From Bacillota bacterium (GTDB lineage: Bacteria; Bacillota; Clostridia; Lachnospirales; Lachnospiraceae): a DNA stretch of 27,500 nt. This document shows, piece after piece, positions 23,728-27,500 of this stretch. A program made the translations under genes and the position numbers. The notes under the pieces were generated by a model. That model ran no database searches. It was not told the DNA's origin and saw only the letters and a list, made by a program, of their open reading frames with translations. The stretch covers positions 1 through 27,500 of the forward strand of contig JAEZWQ010000030.1 in NCBI GenBank assembly GCA_023420085.1. Reading direction: 5' to 3'. Numbering within the stretch: the first letter of the stretch is position 1; each line of letters opens with the position of its first letter.

Positions 23728-24577
23728 CCTTAAACAGTATTTTGGTAGAAAAGACAATCCTATAAAGGCTGTTGATGATATTTCATTCTTTGTATATGAA
23801 GGTGAAACTTTAGGGCTAGTAGGAGAGTCGGGTTCAGGAAAATCAACTACTGGAAGAAGTATAATAAGGTTATATGATATAACGGATGGTAAAATTATTT
23901 TTGATGGCAAGGATGTTTCGGAACTAAAGACTAGAGCAGACAAGTTAGAATTTGCAAAAAATGTACAAATGATTTTCCAAGACCCTTATGCCTCACTTAA
24001 CCCAAGAATGACGGTTACAGAAATTTTATCCGAACCGATGAATATTCATGGATTATATACTAATAAAGATGAAAGAGAAAAAAAGCTTATTGAACTTATA
24101 GAATCTGTAGGTCTTAATAAACAACATTTGAGTAGGTATGCTCATGAATTTTCTGGTGGGCAAAGGCAGAGAATAGGTATTGCAAGGGTGCTTGCTCTAG
24201 ATCCGAAGTTTATAATTGCAGATGAACCAATATCTGCATTAGACGTATCGATACAAGCGCAGGTAGTAAATTTAATGAAAAAGCTTCAAAGGGAAAGAGG
24301 CTTAACATTTTTATTCATTGCACATGACCTATCAATGGTAAAATATATATCTGATAGGATTGCAATTATGCATAAGGGACAGCTAGTAGAGATTGGTGAT
24401 GCTGATGAAATTTATGAAAATCCAATTCATCCATATACAAAATCTCTATTATCAGCAATACCGTTACCAGATCCTGAATATGAAAGAAATAGAAAAAGAA
24501 TAGTATATAATGCCACAGCAGATGAGCATGGGAAAGAGTGGCAAAAGATCAGTGAAGACCACTATGTACTTATGTAG
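23699..24577 (+). CDS. oppF: Oligopeptide ABC transporter ATPase OppF
   Basis: 292 residues, GAGGG ribosome site inside oppD. Walker A GESGSGKS (42-49), Q-loop I-F-Q-D-P-Y-A-S-L-N-P, signature F-S-G-G-Q-R-Q-R, Walker B F-I-I-A-D-E-P-I-S-A-L-D-V-S, H-loop A-H-D-L-S-M-V. The C-terminal extension (N-P-I-H-P-Y-T-K-S-L-L-S-A-I-P) is present but the protein stops soon after, making it somewhat shorter than the usual 305-330 residues. Last gene of the operon, followed by a terminator. Confidence 0.92.
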   Translation: MKRKILEVNNLKQYFGRKDNPIKAVDDISFFVYEGETLGLVGESGSGKSTTGRSIIRLYDITDGKIIFDGKDVSELKTRADKLEFAKNVQMIFQDPYASLNPRMTVTEILSEPMNIHGLYTNKDEREKKLIELIESVGLNKQHLSRYAHEFSGGQRQRIGIARVLALDPKFIIADEPISALDVSIQAQVVNLMKKLQRERGLTFLFIAHDLSMVKYISDRIAIMHKGQLVEIGDADEIYENPIHPYTKSLLSAIPLPDPEYERNRKRIVYNATADEHGKEWQKISEDHYVLM

Positions 24578-24595
24578 AATTAGATTTAATAAACG

Positions 24596-24637
24596 AACTT
24601 CTTTATGGAATTTTATTATTCCATAAAGGAGTTTTTT
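24596..24637 (+). terminator. Terminator of the opp operon
   Basis: Arms 24596-24611 and 24618-24633 pair over 16 positions (one G-T mismatch pair) with a 6-nt loop, and T6 runs from 24632 to 24637: a standard intrinsic terminator. Confidence 0.85.
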
Positions 24638-24690
24638 GCTTTTAAATGGTGGTAATAAAAAAGTTCGTACTTGTAGAGAGGTGAAAAATA

Positions 24691-24749
24691 AATTAGTCAA
24701 TATTAGACTAATATGACCCCAGAAATGGAATTTCCAATTTTTGGGGTCA
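24691..24749. repeat. Two adjacent hairpins in the gap after opp
   Basis: ATTAGTC (24692-24698) pairs with GACTAAT (24706-24712). Directly next, TGACCCC (24714-24720) pairs with GGGGTCA (24743-24749), extended inward by the imperfect AGAAATGG/CCAATTTTT. No U-tract is obvious on either strand. The second may serve as a 3' structure for the minus-strand gene ending at 24804. Confidence 0.5.
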
Positions 24750-24803
24750 ATTAATATCAAGTTTACATATATTTGTAATATTATTTTGATTGTTTTCTAT
24801 TTA

Positions 24804-25214
24804 TTATTGTATGTTATTGAAATTTTTATCATTGTCTTGGTATATGTTTGGTAATAAAGGACATTTATAAGATGCATCACCAATGTTTAGAGATATATTT
24901 ATATATTCAAAATCCTCTGATATACACTTGTCAATACAAGGGTTAAGAACCTCTAAATCACCAATGACTTCAAAAGGTTTTTTTAAGGAAGATGATATAA
25001 GTTTCCTATATAGTTTGTTATTTGAAAAAACTAAGATGTATATTTTATGATATTCTTTCTTTGAAAATATAGGACTTCCAAACATATATTTTTTAAGTTT
25101 TTCTTTTGAAGGGGTAACAATATAACCAACAAAATAATTATCGTAGCAATTGTTTGGAAAATGCATATCGATCATTTTTATAATTTCATAATAATTTGTA
25201 CCTAAAAATCCCAT
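24804..25214 (-). CDS. Hypothetical protein, 136 residues
   Basis: Not recognised. The start at 25214 is chosen because GGAG lies 6 nt upstream; an ATG 12 bases earlier has no ribosome site. No signal peptide or membrane segment. The protein is rich in Tyr, Ile, Lys and Asn. It has an M-G-F-L-G-T-N-Y-Y-E-I-I N-terminus and four cysteines spread through the chain (two in N-P-C-I-D-K-C-I-S near residue 95). It has its own promoter and is monocistronic, lying between the opp operon and the non-coding transcript at 25375. Base composition matches the neighbours. Confidence 0.7.
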   Translation of the reverse strand: MGFLGTNYYEIIKMIDMHFPNNCYDNYFVGYIVTPSKEKLKKYMFGSPIFSKKEYHKIYILVFSNNKLYRKLISSSLKKPFEVIGDLEVLNPCIDKCISEDFEYINISLNIGDASYKCPLLPNIYQDNDKNFNNIQ

Positions 25215-25241
25215 AAAAATCTCCATATAAAGGTTTTAAAA

Positions 25242-25270
25242 ATAATACCTTATTTTATAGGCTAACGCAA
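25242..25270 (-). promoter_or_regulatory. Promoter of the 136-residue hypothetical gene
   Basis: Minus strand TTGCGT (25265-25270), 17-bp spacer, TATTAT (25242-25247). The predicted start leaves a leader of about 20 nt with the GGAG site. Confidence 0.6.
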
Positions 25271-25339
25271 GGATTAAAATTAAAAATAAATTACCTATAT
25301 ATAGTAATAAAAACCGTTTTAAAAAGATATAAAAAACGC

Positions 25340-25368
25340 TTGACAAAATATGCAATATTATATATACT
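25340..25368 (+). promoter_or_regulatory. Strong promoter of the non-coding transcript
   Basis: TTGACA (25340-25345), exact 17-bp spacer, TATACT (25363-25368). One of the closest matches to the sigma-A consensus in the window, although no ORF follows for 180 bases. Confidence 0.8.
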
Positions 25369-25374
25369 TCAAGA

Positions 25375-25522
25375 GTACAAAGAACTGCCAACTTTGTATT
25401 GATTCCTTACAGATTGGCTATGGATTATTTCTCCATTGTTTTAAACATAGTCAATCACCGAACTTATACTATAATTATTACAAGTAAGTGCAAAAAATTA
25501 TTTTTTGCACTTACTTGTTTTA
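25375..25522 (+). ncRNA. Structured non-coding RNA or leader, unidentified
   Basis: About 148 nt between a near-consensus promoter and an intrinsic terminator, with no credible ORF. Stem 1 pairs 25375-25382 with 25392-25399 (8 bp, one G-U) around the loop AACTGCCAA. Stem 2 pairs 25412-25422 with 25446-25456 (11 bp, one G-U). The loop-1 bases GCCAA (25387-25391) are complementary to TTGGC (25414-25418) in the 5' arm of stem 2, so an alternative fold or pseudoknot is possible. The terminator follows. I do not recognise it as a known riboswitch, T-box, SRP RNA or tmRNA. It could be a trans-acting small RNA or an attenuating leader of the glycosyltransferase operon at 25582. Confidence 0.6.
25480..25521 (+). 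terminator. Terminator of the non-coding transcript
   Basis: Arms 25480-25497 and 25501-25518 are perfectly complementary over 18 bp (ACAAGTAAGTGC plus A6 / T6 plus GCACTTACTTGT) with a 3-nt loop and TTTT following. Its A6/T6 next to the loop is unusual but the stem is very stable. Confidence 0.8.
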
Positions 25523-25540
25523 AAATAAAATAAAATTTGT

Positions 25541-25546
25541 TATACT
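25541..25546 (+). promoter_or_regulatory. Extended -10 of the glycosyltransferase operon
   Basis: TGT-TATACT lies 35 nt before the glycosyltransferase ATG and after the terminator, giving a short leader with the GGAG site. No convincing -35. The operon may also receive read-through from the promoter at 25340. Confidence 0.45.
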
Positions 25547-25581
25547 TATCTTATGTTGTTCAATTTATAGGAGAAACGTAT

Positions 25582-26598
25582 ATGAAATTGTTGAGTGTTG
25601 TTGTTCCTTGTTTCAATTCAGCACAATATATGTCACGGGCTATAGAAACCTTATTATCTGGTGGAGATAAGATGGAAATTATTATTGTTAATGATGGCTC
25701 TAGTGATGATACATTAAATATCGCAAATAGATACAAAGAAATGTATCCAGATATAATTAAAGTAGTTGATCAGGAAAATAAAGGCCATGGAGGAGCAGTT
25801 AATTCGGGATTAGAAATAGCAACCGGTCTGTATTTTAGGGTTGTGGATAGTGATGATTGGGTTAGGGAAGAATCATTATTATTATTGATTAGAAGCATTG
25901 AACTGATGTATAAAAAAGATGATCTTGCAGATGTAATAATAACAAATTTTGTTTATGAAAAGGCTGGAAGAACAAATAAAAAGGTCATGAAATATAATAA
26001 TGTCTTTGAATCATTTAAAATGCATTCATGGAATGAAGCGAAAAAGTTTAGACAAGGCCAATACATATTGATGCATTCAACAACATATAATACAGAATTA
26101 TTAAAAAATATAAATTTGAAATTACCTGAACATACTTTCTATGTGGATAACTTATTTGTATTTATACCATTGGCACAGGTGGAAAAAATATATTATATTG
26201 ATACTAATTTATATAGATATTATATTGGAAGAGATGATCAATCAGTAAATGAAGAAGTCATGTGTAAGAGAATTGATCAACAAATAAAAGTAAATAAGCT
26301 TATGATCGAAGCTTTAGATATATCAAAAATTCAAAGTAAAGAACAAAGAAGGTATCTTATATTATATTTAGCTACCATACAAGTGGTGACATCGGTATTG
26401 TTGAATAAAATTGGAACAGATGATGCTATTAAAAAGAAAAAAGATTTGTGGGAGTATTTATTTGCAAAACAACCTACAGTATATAAATTTATGTCAACTA
26501 ATTTACTAGGAAGAATTGCTAAGTCTAATACAAAAATTGGCATAAAACTTTCAGAGGTTGGCTATAAAATAACACAAAAAATATATGGATTTAATTAA
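25582..26598 (+). CDS. Family 2 glycosyltransferase
   Basis: 338 residues from the ATG at 25582 (GGAG at 25570-25573); an in-frame extension to 25537 covers the promoter and is rejected. GT-A fold: V-V-V-P-C-F-N (6-12), V-N-D-G-S-S-D-D-T (36-44), N-K-G-H-G-G-A-V-N-S-G (66-76) and the metal-binding D-S-D at 89-91 in V-V-D-S-D-D-W. No membrane segments, so it is cytoplasmic or peripheral. It transfers a sugar from a nucleotide donor, probably to a cell-surface polysaccharide or lipid; the specificity cannot be read from sequence. Its stop overlaps the tcdA start by one base (TAATG). Confidence 0.85.
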   Translation: MKLLSVVVPCFNSAQYMSRAIETLLSGGDKMEIIIVNDGSSDDTLNIANRYKEMYPDIIKVVDQENKGHGGAVNSGLEIATGLYFRVVDSDDWVREESLLLLIRSIELMYKKDDLADVIITNFVYEKAGRTNKKVMKYNNVFESFKMHSWNEAKKFRQGQYILMHSTTYNTELLKNINLKLPEHTFYVDNLFVFIPLAQVEKIYYIDTNLYRYYIGRDDQSVNEEVMCKRIDQQIKVNKLMIEALDISKIQSKEQRRYLILYLATIQVVTSVLLNKIGTDDAIKKKKDLWEYLFAKQPTVYKFMSTNLLGRIAKSNTKIGIKLSEVGYKITQKIYGFN

Positions 26599-27302
26599 TG
26601 GAAAGATTTATAAGAAATAAATTATTAATAGGCGAACAAGGGGTTAAAAAATTAGAGAAATCTGCGGTTCTAGTATTTGGCGTCGGTGGTGTAGGAGGCT
26701 ATGTAGTAGAAGCGCTATGCAGAGCTGGAGTTGGAACAATTGATGTCGTTGATAGAGATAAGGTTGATGAATCTAATATTAATAGACAAATAATAGCTAA
26801 TTATGACACAATAGGTAAATATAAGGTGGATGTAATATACGAACGAATGAGATGTATCAATCCTGATGTTAAGTGTGATAGATATCCTATATTTTATTTA
26901 CCTGGGGATGATAGTATAAATTTTACTAAATATAATTATATAATAGATGCCATTGATACAGTAGGATCAAAAATAGATATAATTACTAAAGCCAGAGAAA
27001 ATAATATAAGAGTAATAAGCGCCATGGGAGCAGGAAACAAGCTAGATCCTACCAAATTTGTTGTGTGCGATATTAAAAATACCAAGCATTGCCCTCTTGC
27101 AAGAGTGATAAGAAGAGAGCTTAAAAAAAGACAGATAAATAACGTAAAGGTTGTATACTCTACAGAGCTTGCAATAAAACCATTGGAGCTTGAAGAAGAT
27201 ATCAACAAAAGGAAAAAAACGCCTGGTAGTATTTCGTACAATCCAGGTATATGTGGGTTAATGTTAGCAGGTCAAGTTATAAATGATTTGTTAGAAAGAT
27301 AG
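26598..27302 (+). CDS. tcdA: TcdA-type tRNA threonylcarbamoyladenosine dehydratase
   Basis: 234 residues, E1-like adenylating enzyme (ThiF/MoeB fold). G-V-G-G-V-G-G-Y (28-35) binds ATP, D-R-D-K-V-D-E-S-N-I-N-R-Q (52-64) is the conserved nucleotide-contact block, and D-A-I-D-T-V (near 116) and I-S-A-M-G-A-G-N-K-L-D-P (near 140) are characteristic of TcdA/YgdL. It uses ATP to cyclise t6A37 in ANN-decoding tRNAs to ct6A. The family's usual partners (sulfur-transfer CsdA/CsdE) are not nearby. Translation is coupled to the glycosyltransferase; GGAT lies upstream inside that gene. Confidence 0.9.
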   Translation: MERFIRNKLLIGEQGVKKLEKSAVLVFGVGGVGGYVVEALCRAGVGTIDVVDRDKVDESNINRQIIANYDTIGKYKVDVIYERMRCINPDVKCDRYPIFYLPGDDSINFTKYNYIIDAIDTVGSKIDIITKARENNIRVISAMGAGNKLDPTKFVVCDIKNTKHCPLARVIRRELKKRQINNVKVVYSTELAIKPLELEEDINKRKKTPGSISYNPGICGLMLAGQVINDLLER

Positions 27303-27311
27303 GAGGAAGAT

Positions 27312-27500
27312 ATGAATATACCAACACCTCATATTGAGGCAAAAAAAGGAGAAATTGCAAAAAAAGTACTTATGCCAGGGGATCCATTAAGAGCTAAATA
27401 CATAGCAGATAATTTTTTGACTGATGTTAAACTGGTTAATAAAGTAAGAAATATGTTTGCCTATACAGGAAAGTACAATGGTAAAGAAGTCACAGTTATG
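27312..27500 (+). CDS. deoD: DeoD-type purine nucleoside phosphorylase, 5' part (runs off right edge)
   Basis: The first 63 residues are visible; the ribosome site AGGAGG (27301-27306) overlaps the tcdA stop. M-N-I-P-T-P-H-I-E-A-K-K-G-E-I-A, V-L-M-P-G-D-P-L-R-A-K-Y-I-A and M-F-A-Y-T-G are the N-terminal hallmarks of hexameric DeoD phosphorylases, including the phosphate-binding G-D-P-L-R and the R-N-M-F-A-Y-T-G block. It splits purine nucleosides with phosphate for salvage. Third gene of the operon. Confidence 0.92.
   Translation, partial: MNIPTPHIEAKKGEIAKKVLMPGDPLRAKYIADNFLTDVKLVNKVRNMFAYTGKYNGKEVTVM

Noticed and set aside
24681..24716. GTG-initiated 11-codon leader peptide before a hairpin
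   Set aside because: Only a weak ribosome site, and no gene follows on that strand; the next gene is convergent, so attenuation has no target.
25375..25522. 6S RNA identity for the non-coding transcript
   Set aside because: 6S RNA needs pairing of its 5' and 3' ends around a central bubble; here both ends form local hairpins and the 3' end is an intrinsic terminator.
1..27500. CRISPR arrays, phage genes, toxin-antitoxin or other defence modules
   Set aside because: No evenly spaced repeats and no recognisable phage or defence proteins were seen; the only mobile DNA is the ISL3 end at the left edge.

Overview
The window is AT-rich throughout, has short intergenic gaps, strong GGAGG-type ribosome sites on most genes, sigma-A-like promoters, a bacterial type-A RNase P RNA and several lipobox (L-x-x-C) lipoproteins. 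Together with a selenium/molybdenum-hydroxylase maturation operon this points to an anaerobic low-GC Firmicute (Clostridia/Tissierellia-like). I cannot fix the genus from sequence alone. It reads as ordinary chromosome with one insertion-sequence end at the left edge.

Layout. 1-442: right end of an ISL3-family element (transposase C-terminus plus terminal repeat). 558-2009 (-): MurE-type peptidoglycan ligase with altered amino-acid-recognition motifs, divergent from a degenerate ketopantoate-reductase-like gene (2069-3013). 3194-3997 (-): YlmH-like S4 RNA-binding protein. 4096-7096: ABC ATPase plus two-domain FtsX permease. 7173-7494: RNase P RNA, followed without room for a separate promoter by a family-3 solute-binding lipoprotein (7538-8242). 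8331-10683 (-): YesN/YesM-type response regulator and sensor kinase, divergent from a three-gene ABC importer (10838-14612: lipoprotein, ATPase, fused permease). 14669-15904 (-): CapA-like membrane-anchored metallophosphatase-fold protein, divergent from a maltose-acetyltransferase-like gene (15994-16551). 16616-16695 (-): tRNA-Leu(UAG). 16810-18789: yqeB-yedF-mocA, a selenium-dependent molybdenum hydroxylase maturation operon. 19088-24577: complete oppABCDF-type oligopeptide importer. 24804-25214 (-): unknown small protein. 25375-25522: a promoter-and-terminator-bounded non-coding transcript. 25582 to the right edge: glycosyltransferase, tcdA, and the start of deoD.

How the genes work together. 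Two nutrient importers dominate. The first is controlled in all likelihood by the divergent two-component pair, whose promoter carries a perfect 10-bp inverted repeat over its -10. The second has a large stem-loop between the binding-protein gene and the permease genes that could set their different expression levels. The yqeB-yedF-mocA set serves a selenium-containing molybdoenzyme that is not in the window.

Most notable unexplained signals: (1) the structured non-coding transcript at 25375-25522 with a strong promoter, two upstream stems, a possible loop-stem interaction and an 18-bp terminator; (2) three genes (murE, ylmH-like, yqeB) lacking a Shine-Dalgarno and each having a -10-like hexamer exactly 6 nt before the ATG, suggesting leaderless mRNAs; (3) the rnpB/lipoprotein arrangement. 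I see no defence system, CRISPR array or prophage. I cannot claim a wholly new multi-gene system here.
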